Shown here: piece after piece, positions 1-8,482 of the stretch | Layout of the letters: every line of letters begins with the position of its first letter | Numbering within the stretch: position 1 is the first letter of the stretch | NCBI RefSeq assembly: GCF_007752535.1 | Contig: NZ_CP036426.1 | Location: forward strand, 7,874,001-7,938,000 | Direction: 5' to 3' | Source of the DNA: Tautonia plasticadhaerens | GTDB taxonomy: Bacteria > Planctomycetota > Planctomycetia > Isosphaerales > Isosphaeraceae | Length of the DNA: 64,000 nucleotides | The notes under the pieces: generated by a model | What the model saw: only the letters and a program-made list of their open reading frames with translations | Told to the model about the DNA's origin: nothing | The model's database searches: none | Program-made: the position numbers and the translations under genes

Positions 1-55
1 CGCCCCCCACGCTCCCCGGGAGAAGGACGGGCTGGCCCGACGGTCGAGGGGCGAT

Positions 56-65
56 CAGAATGGGC
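56..65 (+). promoter_or_regulatory. Recurring AGAATGG motif, possible -10 element
   Basis: The string CAGAATGGGC lies about 85 bases before the helicase start. Closely similar strings occur upstream of four other genes in this window (3569, 6005, 35720 and, on the minus strand, 59030). None has an evident TTGACA-like box at the usual distance, so it may be a -10-only element or simply a shared word. Confidence 0.3.
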
Positions 66-148
66 TGGTGACACCGCCGGCCCCGGTCGCACTTGCGTGC
101 CGGGTCGGCCCTCGAGTCGCCCGAACCGCACCGCCCGAGCCAGCCGCC

Positions 149-2176
149 ATGTCCCGAAAGATCCGCCTCCAGAAACCCGGCAGCGACCGGCTCCGAGAGC
201 GCTTCGAGCGCGAGTTGAACGAGGCGCAACGCCTCGCGGCCACGGCCCCCGACGGCTTCAACCTGATCCTGGCCGGGCCGGGGTCGGGGAAAACCCGGGT
301 GATCACGTACCGGGTCGCCTACCTGATCGCCCGGGGGGTGGCACCCGAGTCGATCCTGCTGGTCACCTTCACCCGTCGGGCCGCCCGGGAGATGATCTCC
401 CGGCTGGAGGGCATCATCGGCCCGAAGGCGATGAAGGTGTGGGCCGGGACGTTCCACCACGTCGGCAACCGGATCCTCCGGAAGTCGGCCAGGGCAGTCG
501 GCTACGACCCCAATTTCACCATACTCGACGGCGAGGACCAGCGTGACCTGGTCAAGCTCGCTTTGGAGGACGCCGGGCTCGTCGGCACCGGCCGATACGC
601 GCCGAAGCCGGCGACGGTGCAGCACCTCATCAGCTTCGCCTTCAACGTCAAGCGGCCCCTGGCCGAGCTGATCGCCGAGCGGCATCCCGACTGGATCGGC
701 TGGGCCGAGCAGGTCGAGGCCGCCGCCGCCGCGTACGAGCGTCGCAAGCGGGCGAGCAACTGCATGGATTACGACGACCTGCTCGGCCTCTGGTCGAGAC
801 TCATCACCGAGAACGAGGAGCAGCGCTCCGCCTTGGGCCGGATGTTTCGGCACCTGCTGGTCGACGAGATGCAGGACACGAACCTCGTCCAGGTCGAGCT
901 GGTCGAGGCGATCGCCCGGGCCGGCGAGGGGAACCTGACGGCCGTCGGCGACGACGCGCAGTCGATCTACAAGTTCCGGGGGGCCCACTACGACAACATC
1001 CTGAAATTCCCCGAGCGCAACCCCGGCTCCCAGGTCTTCCGGCTGGAGACGAATTACCGGTCGACGCCGGAGATCGTGGCGTTCACCAATGCGTCGATCT
1101 CCAAGAACGCCTCCGGGTTCCCCAAGACGCTCGTCTCCGCCCGGGAGGGGGGGCCGAGGCCGGTGGTCGTCGCCACGGCCGACGCCTACGAGGAGGCCGA
1201 CCTGATCTGTCAGCAGGTCCTGGACTGGCGAGAGGAGGGGATCGGCCTGTCCCGGGTGGCGGTTCTGTACCGGAATCATCACGATTCGATCCTGCTCCAG
1301 GGGGAGCTGGCCCAGCGGGGGATCCCCTACACGGTCCGCAGCGGCATGCGCTTCTTCGAGCAGGCCCACATCAAGGACGTGATGGCGTACCTCCGCGTGC
1401 AGGCCAATCCGAAGGACGAGCCGGCCTGGGCCAGGTTGCTGCCGCTGCTGCCCGGGATCGGGCCGGCGAAGTCGTCGGCGATCCGGGCGAACATCATGGC
1501 CTCGGAGAACCCGATCGTGGCCCTGGAGTCGCCCGAGGCGATGAAGCTGGTTCCGGTCAAGAGCAAGGGGGAGTTCGCCGCGTTCGTGGCCGACCTGCGG
1601 TCGATCCGCAAGGCCGAGCCGGAGTCGAACCCCTCGGCGGCCATCCTCGCCGTGCTCAAGGGGGGATACCCGGGCGTGGCGAAGGCGAGGTACGAGCACC
1701 CGGACCAGCGCCTGGCCGACGTGGAGCAGCTCTCGGTGCTGGCGGCGCGTTACGACAGCCTCGACAAGTTCGTGGCCGACATGCTGCTGGCGGGGGACGT
1801 CTACGGCATGGATTCCCTCGGGGAGGGCGCCGAGCCCGACGGCGAGCAGCTCGTGCTGAGCACGATCCACCAGGCGAAGGGCCTGGAGTGGTTTCGGGTG
1901 ATCGTCCCCCGCCTGGTCGAGCACGGCTTCCCCGGCGACCGGGCGCTGGCCGAGTCCGGGGGAGAGGACGAGGAACGCAGGGTCTTCTACGTCGCCGTCA
2001 CCCGGGCGATGGACGAATTGTGGTTGACCTACCCGCTGATGGTCACCCGGCCCGGCCAGGGGAGCATCCTGACCTCGCCGAGCCGGTTCGTCACCGAGGT
2101 CGACCCGGCGTTGTACGAGGTCGCGGACATCGAGAGCGAGAACGACCTGGCCTGGACCGAAGGGCCACGGGCCTGA
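149..2176 (+). CDS. UvrD/PcrA/Rep-type superfamily 1 ATP-dependent DNA helicase
   Basis: A 675-residue 3'-5' DNA helicase expected to unwind DNA in repair or replication restart. All SF1A motifs are visible: Walker A GPGSGKT at residues 43-49, the Walker B-like VDEMQDTN near 237, motif III GDDAQSIYKFRG near 267, TNYRS near 300, the motif V region HQAKGLEW near 573 and VAVTRA near 615. The protein is close to the usual UvrD/PcrA size, slightly short at the C-terminus. I chose the ATG at 149 because the helicase homology begins just after it; an in-frame GTG at 68 would add 27 low-complexity residues. Its stop overlaps the frame of the histidine kinase that follows, so the two are probably co-transcribed. 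The exact subfamily cannot be fixed by eye. Confidence 0.93.
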   Translation: MSRKIRLQKPGSDRLRERFERELNEAQRLAATAPDGFNLILAGPGSGKTRVITYRVAYLIARGVAPESILLVTFTRRAAREMISRLEGIIGPKAMKVWAGTFHHVGNRILRKSARAVGYDPNFTILDGEDQRDLVKLALEDAGLVGTGRYAPKPATVQHLISFAFNVKRPLAELIAERHPDWIGWAEQVEAAAAAYERRKRASNCMDYDDLLGLWSRLITENEEQRSALGRMFRHLLVDEMQDTNLVQVELVEAIARAGEGNLTAVGDDAQSIYKFRGAHYDNILKFPERNPGSQVFRLETNYRSTPEIVAFTNASISKNASGFPKTLVSAREGGPRPVVVATADAYEEADLICQQVLDWREEGIGLSRVAVLYRNHHDSILLQGELAQRGIPYTVRSGMRFFEQAHIKDVMAYLRVQANPKDEPAWARLLPLLPGIGPAKSSAIRANIMASENPIVALESPEAMKLVPVKSKGEFAAFVADLRSIRKAEPESNPSAAILAVLKGGYPGVAKARYEHPDQRLADVEQLSVLAARYDSLDKFVADMLLAGDVYGMDSLGEGAEPDGEQLVLSTIHQAKGLEWFRVIVPRLVEHGFPGDRALAESGGEDEERRVFYVAVTRAMDELWLTYPLMVTRPGQGSILTSPSRFVTEVDPALYEVADIESENDLAWTEGPRA

Positions 2177-3231
2177 CCGATCGACTCCCGCCCTCCGGCT
2201 GGAGGGGCGTCCCGCGAGGCTCGGACCGCTCGCGGACATCCGCCAGGCTGATCACCAGGGTCGACCTCGACGGCCGCCACCTCTACGTGAACCCGACGGT
2301 CGAGCTCGCCAGCGGCATCCACCGGGGCCGATTCCTCGGGCGGGCGAATCGCGAGCTCGGGTTGCCCGACTCCCTCTGTCGGCTCTGGGAGCAAGTGCTC
2401 CGGGAGGCGATCGCCTCCCGGGGCGAGGTCGGTTTCGCGTTCCGCTTCGACGGCCCGAACGGGGCCCGCTCCTTCCTGGGTCGCTACGTCCCGGAGCTCG
2501 ACCCCGAGGGCCGGGTCGCCTCCGTGCTGGGCATCGGCGTCGACATCACCGAGCGGCGGGCCCTCCAGGAGCAGCTGCTGGCGACCGCCGCGCAGGAGCA
2601 GCGCCGGATCGCCCAGGACCTGCACGACGACGTCGGCCAGGGGCTGACCGGGGCCGCCCTGATGGCCGATGCCATGGTCCAGGCGCTGGCGGCTCAGGGC
2701 CGCCCCGAGGCCGGCCGCGCCGCCCGGCTCCTGGACCTCCTGGGCGGCCTCCAGCAGCGTGTCCGGGTCCTCTGCCGCGGCCTGATGATGGTCGAGATCG
2801 ACTCGGGGAGGCTGATGTCGGCCCTGACGGACCTGGCGGATAAGGTCGACGCGATGGACGGGATCCGATGCACCTTCGAGTGCCCCGATCCGATGGCCGT
2901 GGCCGATCCCCGGACGGCGACCTATCTCTTCCGAATCGCCCAGGAGGCCGTCTCCAACGCCATGAAGCACGGCGGGGCGCAGGCCGTCTGCATCGGGCTC
3001 CGGCGGCAGGATCGGGGAATCCGCCTGGAGATCCGGGACGACGGCCGGGGGTTTCCCCCCTCCTCAAGGCTCCGGGAGGGCATGGGCCTGAAGATCATGC
3101 GCTACCGGGCCGAGTCGATCGGAGGCATGCTGGAGATCCGCCCGGCGCGGGGGGGCGGTTCGAAGGTGGCCTGCCAGATCGAATCGGGAAACGGGGGCGG
3201 ATCGACCCATCACGCCGGACACGATGACTGA
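2173..3231 (+). CDS. PAS-domain sensor histidine kinase (HisKA_3 / NarX-DegS type)
   Basis: The N-terminal part is a PAS fold ending in VDITERRALQEQ. It is followed by a HisKA_3 dimerisation segment with the phospho-acceptor histidine in QDLHDDVGQGL and a HATPase domain with EAVSNAMKHGG (N box) and DDGRGFPP (G1). No membrane segment is visible, so a cytoplasmic sensor is likely. The start is a problem: no ATG, GTG or TTG lies in frame between the helicase stop and the PAS domain. A CTG at 2173 overlaps the helicase TGA, and a GTG at 2287 would cut into the PAS domain; the open frame also extends back inside the helicase. A non-standard start or loss of the N-terminus are both possible. The cognate regulator downstream appears degenerate. 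The kinase assignment is firm; the start is not. Confidence 0.8.
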   Translation: MTDRLPPSGWRGVPRGSDRSRTSARLITRVDLDGRHLYVNPTVELASGIHRGRFLGRANRELGLPDSLCRLWEQVLREAIASRGEVGFAFRFDGPNGARSFLGRYVPELDPEGRVASVLGIGVDITERRALQEQLLATAAQEQRRIAQDLHDDVGQGLTGAALMADAMVQALAAQGRPEAGRAARLLDLLGGLQQRVRVLCRGLMMVEIDSGRLMSALTDLADKVDAMDGIRCTFECPDPMAVADPRTATYLFRIAQEAVSNAMKHGGAQAVCIGLRRQDRGIRLEIRDDGRGFPPSSRLREGMGLKIMRYRAESIGGMLEIRPARGGGSKVACQIESGNGGGSTHHAGHDD

Positions 3232-3571
3232 GCGGACGGCCCGGATCCGGATCGTCGACGATCCCCTCGCGGCCCGCGAGGGGATCGCGCCGGCCTCTCG
3301 AGACGATGGTGTCCTCTGCGAGCCTGAACCTCCTCAGGTCGTCGCCCATGTCCGGAGCCTCTTGCGTGGGGCGATGGCCCGGAGCTCATCCTCGGTCGCG
3401 CCCGAGCCTGGGGCGGATCGGGCCCACAGCCGGACCGGTCCGAGGTGGGACCGGGGGCCGGCGAGTCGCATCGGAGCTGGCCGACAGCCCCGCGCTTCAA
3501 GCCGATCCGAGGCCGATCCAAGCCCGCGCCGACAATCGGATCGATGGACCGGCCCGGGGATGCCAGCATAG
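3224..3571 (+). pseudogene. Decayed NarL/FixJ-type response regulator
   Basis: The frame opens with an ATG overlapping the kinase stop by 8 bases, the usual arrangement of a kinase-regulator pair. The first residues, TARIRIVDDPLAAREGIA, resemble a receiver start (normally LLVDDHPLVREGL) with the H after DD missing. SRDDGVLCEPEP and VVAHVRSL then resemble the next receiver helix. From about 3379 the likely continuation PELIL-GGSG appears only in another frame, and the phospho-acceptor aspartate is absent. No helix-turn-helix output domain follows. Resemblance fades by about 3415. I infer a frameshifted, deleted remnant. The alternative is an unrelated short protein, but position and motif order argue for a remnant. 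Confidence 0.55.
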
Positions 3572-3574
3572 AAT
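3569..3574 (+). promoter_or_regulatory. TAGAAT motif, possible -10 element
   Basis: TAGAATGGC lies about 90 bases before the start of the large unknown protein. It matches the recurring YAGAATGG word seen before several other genes. There is no obvious -35 box at 16-18 bases. Confidence 0.3.
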
Positions 3575-3664
3575 GGCTGGGTCGATCCAAGACCCGACGA
3601 ACGAAGTATTCTAGCGACGCCCCGAGCGGGACGCGTCCACCACTCCCCGGACGAGGAGCGATCG

Positions 3665-5302
3665 ATGGCACCGCTCCCGATCGGCCCCGGCCCCGATCGG
3701 CCCCCCGCGCCGGGGGACGCCGACCGGTTGATCGACGAACTCGCCCTGATCCCCGAGGACGAGGGCAACCCCGATCTCCTCGACCACCCGTGGCTCGACA
3801 CGCTCCCCCCCGAGGCCCTCGCACTCGCCGTCCGTTCGGCCCTCGGCGACCTGTCCTCTCCCCGGGGCCTCGGGGCCATCCGCCTGGTCGTCGCCCTGGC
3901 CGACCCCACGCTCCTCGACACCCTGGCCGACGCCCTGGCCGGCCAGCCCGGGCTCCCCGTCGATCGCCTCTGGCACGCCCTGGAGGCGCTCGAAGGGACC
4001 GGCAGGATCGAGCGGAGCCCGGAGCTGTTCGCCCTGAGAGAGGAGTTGGTCGAGCTCATCGACGGCGATGACGCCAGCCTTGAGGGCCTGATCGAGCAGA
4101 TCGAGGAGGAACCCGAGGACGTCTGGATCCCGCTCCAGGGGCTTGCCGAGATCGAACCGGAGGTCCGCGCCGAGATCGTCGCCGAGCTCGGGACGGGGGG
4201 GGCGATCGGGCCCGGAACCGTCGAGCTGCTCCGCCTGCTCTGCTACTCGTCCGAGCCGGGCCTCCGACGGTCGGCCCTCGAGTCCCTCGAATCCGCCGGT
4301 CCGGTCGCCCCGGACGAGCTGGGGGAGCCGGACCACCGCCTCGCCGCCTGGCTCGACCTGGGTGCACACCACCCCGACCCGGAGGTCGCTTCCCGGGCCC
4401 GCCGCAACCTGGGGGGACGGACGAGGACCGAACGGAGCCTGCCGGCGAGGCGGTCCGCCCCTCGGATCGTGTCGAGCCTGGTGACCGGCCTCGACGGCCG
4501 GGGCCGAGGCCAGATCGCCCTGGTGGCCGAGGACCAGGGGCGTTCCCGTCGCGTCGCCGCCGCCTTCGCCTGCGACGTGATCGAGGGGGTCTTCGCCGTG
4601 GTCGGCCGGATCGCCCCGATCGACGACCCGGAACCGGCCGAGGCCCTGCTCTCCGAACTCCGCTCGCTGCCCGATCGCGACGCGGTCGAGGGGGCCCACG
4701 CGCTCGCCCTCGGCCTGCTCGCCGGCTCCCTCCTGTTCTGCGGCCCGGGCACGACCCCGGCCCTGCGCTACTGGCTGGAACGGACCGTCGGGCCCGACTT
4801 CCGCCCCAAGCCCTTCGCCGGCCTCGCCGACGTCGACGGCGATCCCCCCCCCCTCCCCCCGCCGTTCGAGGAGATGGCCGGTCGCGCCAGGCACGTGCTC
4901 GACGCCTGCCCCGGGTGGCTCGACGACTCCGACCTGACCTTCGAGCTGGCGGAGGAACTGCTGCTCCGTTGGTCGGGCGCCCTGCCCGACCCCGCCCGCG
5001 ATGCCGGCGCCTATCGTTTCCTGTTCGAGCACCGACTCGTCGGCCAGCTGGAGCTGTACCGTCGCCTGCTCTCCTGGATGGGCTGGCTCTGGAGGGCCGA
5101 TGGGGCACTGGAGCTGTCCCGATCGGCCCTGGCGATGGCGGAGCAGCTCTCCGACCCGCAGCACGTCGTCCCTGCCCACCCCTTCACCTCCGCCCTCTCG
5201 ACGCGGAGCCTCGCCGCCGCGCAGGCGATGCTCCGCCGGGGCGTGGACCTCCGCGACCCCTCCGCCCGGGCCCGGGTCGATGCCGATGGCTGGCCCTCCT
5301 GA
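3665..5302 (+). CDS. Unknown 545-residue protein, probably helical-repeat (HEAT-like)
   Basis: I do not recognise this family. The protein is predicted soluble, with no signal peptide or membrane helix, and is rich in Leu, Glu, Asp, Ala and Pro. The first 300 residues are a series of short amphipathic helices (for example LIDELALIPEDEG, LRRSALESLESAG, DPEVASRARRNLGG) with the spacing expected of HEAT or ARM repeats. The C-terminal 200 residues include several Trp-rich helices, such as LLSWMGWLWRAD. It stands alone between the decayed two-component pair and the CsbD-like gene. A scaffold role would be a guess. Reading-frame quality and strong third-position GC bias support it as a real gene. 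Confidence 0.75.
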   Translation: MAPLPIGPGPDRPPAPGDADRLIDELALIPEDEGNPDLLDHPWLDTLPPEALALAVRSALGDLSSPRGLGAIRLVVALADPTLLDTLADALAGQPGLPVDRLWHALEALEGTGRIERSPELFALREELVELIDGDDASLEGLIEQIEEEPEDVWIPLQGLAEIEPEVRAEIVAELGTGGAIGPGTVELLRLLCYSSEPGLRRSALESLESAGPVAPDELGEPDHRLAAWLDLGAHHPDPEVASRARRNLGGRTRTERSLPARRSAPRIVSSLVTGLDGRGRGQIALVAEDQGRSRRVAAAFACDVIEGVFAVVGRIAPIDDPEPAEALLSELRSLPDRDAVEGAHALALGLLAGSLLFCGPGTTPALRYWLERTVGPDFRPKPFAGLADVDGDPPPLPPPFEEMAGRARHVLDACPGWLDDSDLTFELAEELLLRWSGALPDPARDAGAYRFLFEHRLVGQLELYRRLLSWMGWLWRADGALELSRSALAMAEQLSDPQHVVPAHPFTSALSTRSLAAAQAMLRRGVDLRDPSARARVDADGWPS

Positions 5303-5352
5303 GGGCGGCATCGCGGCCGTCGCCGTCGCGTCGGACGGCCCGGAGCCGGTCA

Positions 5353-5377
5353 ACCGGACCGGACCGGACCGGACCGG
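5353..5377. repeat. Five tandem copies of the pentamer ACCGG
   Basis: ACCGG is repeated five times without interruption directly downstream of the 545-residue protein gene. It is a small microsatellite in non-coding DNA with no visible role. Confidence 0.7.
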
Positions 5378-5554
5378 AGTTGCCGGGTGGCGCGGGGTCG
5401 CGGCCGACCTGGCCGACGATCCGGGCCGAGCCGACCAGGAGCGATCTCCCTCAAGGCGGCCGCTCACGAAGCGGCCAACCGTGGCTGTCCCGGCCGATCA
5501 CGACCTCCGGACGACTGACATTCGCCTTGCTGAGCTTCAACAGAAAAGAAAGCG

Positions 5555-5580
5555 GATCAATATGGCCAAAACGATTGATC
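5555..5580. promoter_or_regulatory. Inverted repeat GATCAAT-N12-ATTGATC, possible operator
   Basis: GATCAAT at 5555-5561 and ATTGATC at 5574-5580 form a perfect 7-base inverted repeat with a 12-base spacer, 85 bases before the CsbD-like start. CsbD-type genes are often stress-regulated, so a control site is plausible, but this is inference. Confidence 0.35.
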
Positions 5581-5664
5581 TGGCACCTCGTTTGCCGTGC
5601 CGAATGGCCGGACCGTCGACGCCTCGGCATGCGTCGACCTCCGCAACCCGAGGAGGACGAGACG

Positions 5665-5862
5665 ATGAACTGGGATCAGATCAAAGGAAATTGGACCCAA
5701 CTCAAGGGCAAGGTCCGGGAGGCCTATGGCGACCTGACGGACGACGAGGTCGAGCAGACCAAGGGCGAGTGGGATCAGCTCGTCGGGAAAATCCAGTCCC
5801 GGTATGGCAAGACCAAGGAGGAGGTCGAGCGAGAGCTGTCCGAGGTCAGCCGGTCCTGGTGA
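5665..5862 (+). CDS. CsbD-like small stress-response protein
   Basis: A 65-residue hydrophilic helical protein with the CsbD signature: MNWDQIKGNWTQLKGKVRE at the N-terminus and a second half-repeat, KGEWDQLVGKIQSRYGKTKEE. The ATG at 5665 is set by a strong AGGAGG Shine-Dalgarno 8 bases upstream; longer frames through this region are artefacts. CsbD proteins belong to general stress or phosphate-starvation responses in other bacteria, but their molecular role is unknown. It is a single-gene unit. Confidence 0.92.
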   Translation: MNWDQIKGNWTQLKGKVREAYGDLTDDEVEQTKGEWDQLVGKIQSRYGKTKEEVERELSEVSRSW

Positions 5863-6004
5863 CCGCCCACCCGGGCCCGGGGTCAGGGACCCGGTCCGGG
5901 CCGCTGCCCCCGGGCCCCGGCCAATCCCCTTACTCGAATGCATCGAACCACATCCCTCCCCCCCTACCCTTGCCTGGCCCCGGGCGAGTCGATCCCCGTC
6001 CCGA

Positions 6005-6010
6005 TAGAAT
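6005..6010 (+). promoter_or_regulatory. TAGAAT motif, possible -10 element
   Basis: TAGAATGGCC lies 80 bases before the creatininase-family gene. It is another copy of the recurring YAGAATGG word, again without a normally spaced -35 box. Confidence 0.35.
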
Positions 6011-6090
6011 GGCCCCCGGGGTCGGTCGATGCGACGTGAGACTCGCATCCCGATCAGGCGACGCCGACACCGAGGGAGACCACCGCGACC

Positions 6091-6858
6091 ATGGCACGCT
6101 GGAACCTGGCCGAGCTGACTTACGACGACGTCCGATCGCAGCCCCCCCCGGAGGTGGCCGTGCTGCCGCTCGGTGCCACGGAGCCGCACAACCTACACCT
6201 CCCCTACGGCACCGACACCTTCCAGGTCGACGCCATCGGCCGGCTCGCCTGCGATCGGGCCGCCGGCCGGGGGGCGCGGGTCGTGCTGCTGCCGGCCCTG
6301 CCCTACGGCACCGAGACCAACCAGATGGCCTACCCCCTGGCCATGAACCTCGACCCCTCGACCGTCGCCCTGGTGGTCGGCGACCTGGTCGCCTCCCTGG
6401 AGACGCACGGCATCCGCAAGTGCGTGCTGCTCAACGGCCATGGGGGGAACGACCTGAAATGGTACTTGCGCGAAGCGTACGGCAAGACGACGGTCCACCT
6501 CTTCCTTTGCAACTGGTATCACGTGGGGGCCGACCGTTACGGCGAGCTCTTCGAGGACGCCGGCGATCACGCCGGCGAATTGGAGACCAGCATGGGCCTG
6601 GCCCACTTCCCCGAGCTCGTCCGGCTCGACCGCGCCGACGACGGCGCGACGGCGGCGACTCGGTTCGAGGCGGTCAATCGGGGCTGGGTCGGCATCACCC
6701 GCCCCTGGCACCTGCTGACGACCAACTCCGGGGCCGGCGACCCGCGCCCCGCCTCGGCCGAGAAGGGTCGGGCGGTCACCGAGCTGGTGGTCGATCGCCT
6801 CGCCTCCTTCCTCGTCGAGTTGTCGGAGTGCCCGATCGACGACCGCTTCCCGTACTGA
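6091..6858 (+). CDS. Creatininase-family amidohydrolase
   Basis: A 255-residue cytoplasmic enzyme. The metal-binding signatures of the creatininase/MftE family are present: LGATEPHNLHLPYGTDT (residues about 30-46), LNGHGGN (about 114) and HAGELETS (about 168). Family members hydrolyse cyclic amides or related C-N bonds with two divalent metals; some act in cofactor maturation (mycofactocin, FAPy deformylase-like). The first motif has E-P-H where classical creatininases often have E-Q-H, a common variant. No pathway gene lies next to it, so the substrate is unknown. It is followed by a hairpin and then the Sco-like gene. Confidence 0.9.
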   Translation: MARWNLAELTYDDVRSQPPPEVAVLPLGATEPHNLHLPYGTDTFQVDAIGRLACDRAAGRGARVVLLPALPYGTETNQMAYPLAMNLDPSTVALVVGDLVASLETHGIRKCVLLNGHGGNDLKWYLREAYGKTTVHLFLCNWYHVGADRYGELFEDAGDHAGELETSMGLAHFPELVRLDRADDGATAATRFEAVNRGWVGITRPWHLLTTNSGAGDPRPASAEKGRAVTELVVDRLASFLVELSECPIDDRFPY

Positions 6859-6919
6859 TCGGGGCGGGGCTCGACCCGATCGACGGCGGATGGCCCCCCC
6901 AAGGGCTCGCCGCCGACCG

Positions 6920-6941
6920 GGCGTCGGGCCCGGGCGACGCC
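6920..6941 (+). terminator. Terminator-like hairpin after the creatininase gene
   Basis: GGCGTCG and CGACGCC pair as a 7-base perfect stem around an 8-base GC-rich loop, about 60 bases after the stop. No T-run follows. Confidence 0.4.
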
Positions 6942-7107
6942 GCCCCTCGCCGACGCAATGACCCGGTTTCATGAATGTCGGGTGCCGAGTTTCAGATTCT
7001 AGCCGCCATGCCGGCCCAAATCCCTGGATTCTCGCCCCGGGATCTGAGATCATCGCGTGACGATGTGAGTCCCTCGTCCGGATCAGCCCTCCCCCGTGCC
7101 CCCCGCC

Positions 7108-8109
7108 ATGCCGACCCTGCCCTCGCCCCGCACCCTCCTGGCCTCCTCGCTCGTCGCCCTGGTGATCGTCCCTGCGTGCGAGGGCCCGGCGCCCGATCCC
7201 GGGCCGGGAAAGGAGGCCCCCGGCCCGGCCGGGGCGTCTCCCCGCCCGGACTCGGCCCAGGCGCCGCCGGCCGGCCCCTCGACCTACACGCTCGAGGGGG
7301 TCGTACGACTGACCGACCGTGACGATGGCGTCGTCTCCATCGACCACGAGGAGATCCCCGGCCTCATGCCGGCGATGCTGATGGACTTCCGCCTCGAGGA
7401 CCCCTCGCTGCTCGACGACGTCGTCGTCGACGACGAGGTCGTCGGCACCCTGGAGGTCGACCGGGACGGATCGGGCCGGGTCATCCGGATGGAGATGGTG
7501 GACCTCGTCGTCTCCCGCCCCGCCCCCCCCCGCCCGGCGACGGCCCCCTCGGCCCTCCCGCCCCTCCTGCCCGAGCTGATGCCGGGGCAACCGGTCCCGG
7601 ACTTCGAAATGACGACGCAGGACGGGGAATCCATGCGGCTGTCCGACCTGCGCGGGAAGGTCGTGGTGTTGACGTTCATCTTCACGAGATGCCCTCAGCC
7701 CGAGTTCTGCCCGTTGATGGACCGAAAGTTCGGGACCCTGGCCGCTCGGGTCTCCCGGTCCCCCGATCGGGCCGGGCGGGTCCGGCTGCTCTCGGTCAGT
7801 TTCGATCCGGAGCACGACACGCCGGGGGTCCTGGCCGAACACGCCCGGCGGGTTGGGGCCGGGCCTCCGCTCTGGACCTTCGCGGTCGCCTCCCACGAGG
7901 AGTTGGCGAAGGTCGCCCAACCGCTCGGCCTCTCCTACGCCCCGATGACCGACCAGATCCGGCACACGCTGAGCACGGCGGTCATCGCCCCCGACGGCAC
8001 GCTGTCGCGGCTGGAGAAGGGGAATGGCTGGGGGGCGGGCGATCTCGATGGCGAGATCCGATCCCTCCTCGGCGACCCGGGCGACTCGCCGGCCAAATTG
8101 AACAAATGA
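7108..8109 (+). CDS. Lipoprotein fusing a CusF-like copper-binding domain to a Sco1/SenC domain
   Basis: A lipobox (VIVPAC, about residue 25) gives an exported, membrane-anchored protein of 333 residues. Residues about 55-140 resemble the CusF/YdeI copper-binding fold, including HEEIPGLMPAMLMDF, which parallels the H and M ligands of CusF. The second half is a thioredoxin-like Sco1/SenC domain with TRCPQPEFCPLMD (two Cys spaced CX5C rather than the classic CX3C) and the conserved histidine in RHTLSTAV. Sco proteins deliver copper to cytochrome oxidase or reduce its cysteines. I used the ATG at 7108; a GTG at 7096 is possible. An ArsR-type regulator follows. A copper relay is inferred from domains. 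Confidence 0.88.
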   Translation: MPTLPSPRTLLASSLVALVIVPACEGPAPDPGPGKEAPGPAGASPRPDSAQAPPAGPSTYTLEGVVRLTDRDDGVVSIDHEEIPGLMPAMLMDFRLEDPSLLDDVVVDDEVVGTLEVDRDGSGRVIRMEMVDLVVSRPAPPRPATAPSALPPLLPELMPGQPVPDFEMTTQDGESMRLSDLRGKVVVLTFIFTRCPQPEFCPLMDRKFGTLAARVSRSPDRAGRVRLLSVSFDPEHDTPGVLAEHARRVGAGPPLWTFAVASHEELAKVAQPLGLSYAPMTDQIRHTLSTAVIAPDGTLSRLEKGNGWGAGDLDGEIRSLLGDPGDSPAKLNK

Positions 8110-8179
8110 GCGGAACGCCGATTTCATCCCGTAGTCCCGAACACCCGGACGCGATTCGCAAATCCGCGCCGTTAACGCC

Positions 8180-8207
8180 TTGCAAAACAAGCACAGGTCG
8201 ATATACT
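8180..8207 (+). promoter_or_regulatory. Sigma-70-like promoter TTGCAA-16-TATACT
   Basis: TTGCAA at 8180-8185 and TATACT at 8202-8207 are separated by 16 bases, in a locally A/T-rich patch just after the Sco-like gene. The first real downstream gene starts 275 bases later. Confidence 0.45.
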
Positions 8208-8350
8208 CCCGAAATTGGATCACGGCGATGGCCGCCGCGGACCACTCCCTCCCGCGCCCTCCCCAAGGACTGGGTCGAGCGACCGGTGCCCGGCCAGCGA
8301 GTTGGCGGGCCGACCCCGACCGCGGAGGTCATTCGAAGCGTACTCGGATG

Positions 8351-8378
8351 TTGTCTTCTGACAAACCCGTGATATAAT
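8351..8378 (+). promoter_or_regulatory. Sigma-70-like promoter TTGTCT-16-TATAAT
   Basis: A perfect TATAAT at 8373-8378 lies 16 bases from TTGTCT at 8351-8356, about 100 bases before the ArsR-type gene. This is one of the best promoter matches in the window. Confidence 0.6.
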
Positions 8379-8482
8379 CGCAAATGGACATACGCCGTCC
8401 GTCGCTCACGGCGGCGTCCCACTCGATCCGCCCCATCCGTCGGCCACCCGGCCCGGGGGGCCCAGCCGGAGGATTTCCCGCC

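Larger units (their letters stand above)
5303..5664. other. Intergenic stretch before the CsbD-like gene
   Basis: No gene is visible in these 362 bases. The stretch holds the ACCGG microsatellite, an A/T-richer patch at about 5525-5580 that is unusual for this window, and a perfect inverted repeat inside that patch. A promoter for the CsbD-like gene probably lies here, but no clean -35/-10 pair stands out. Confidence 0.5.
8110..8482. other. Intergenic stretch with two promoter-like sites
   Basis: No convincing gene lies here. Two sigma-70-like promoters read rightward (8180-8207 and 8351-8378). The interval between them could be a leader or a short transcript, but nothing in the sequence proves that. 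Confidence 0.45.

Noticed and set aside
5353-5377. ACCGG x5 as a binding array
   Set aside because: Five copies of a GC-rich pentamer in a GC-rich genome are easily a slipped-strand microsatellite, with no gene-side correlation.
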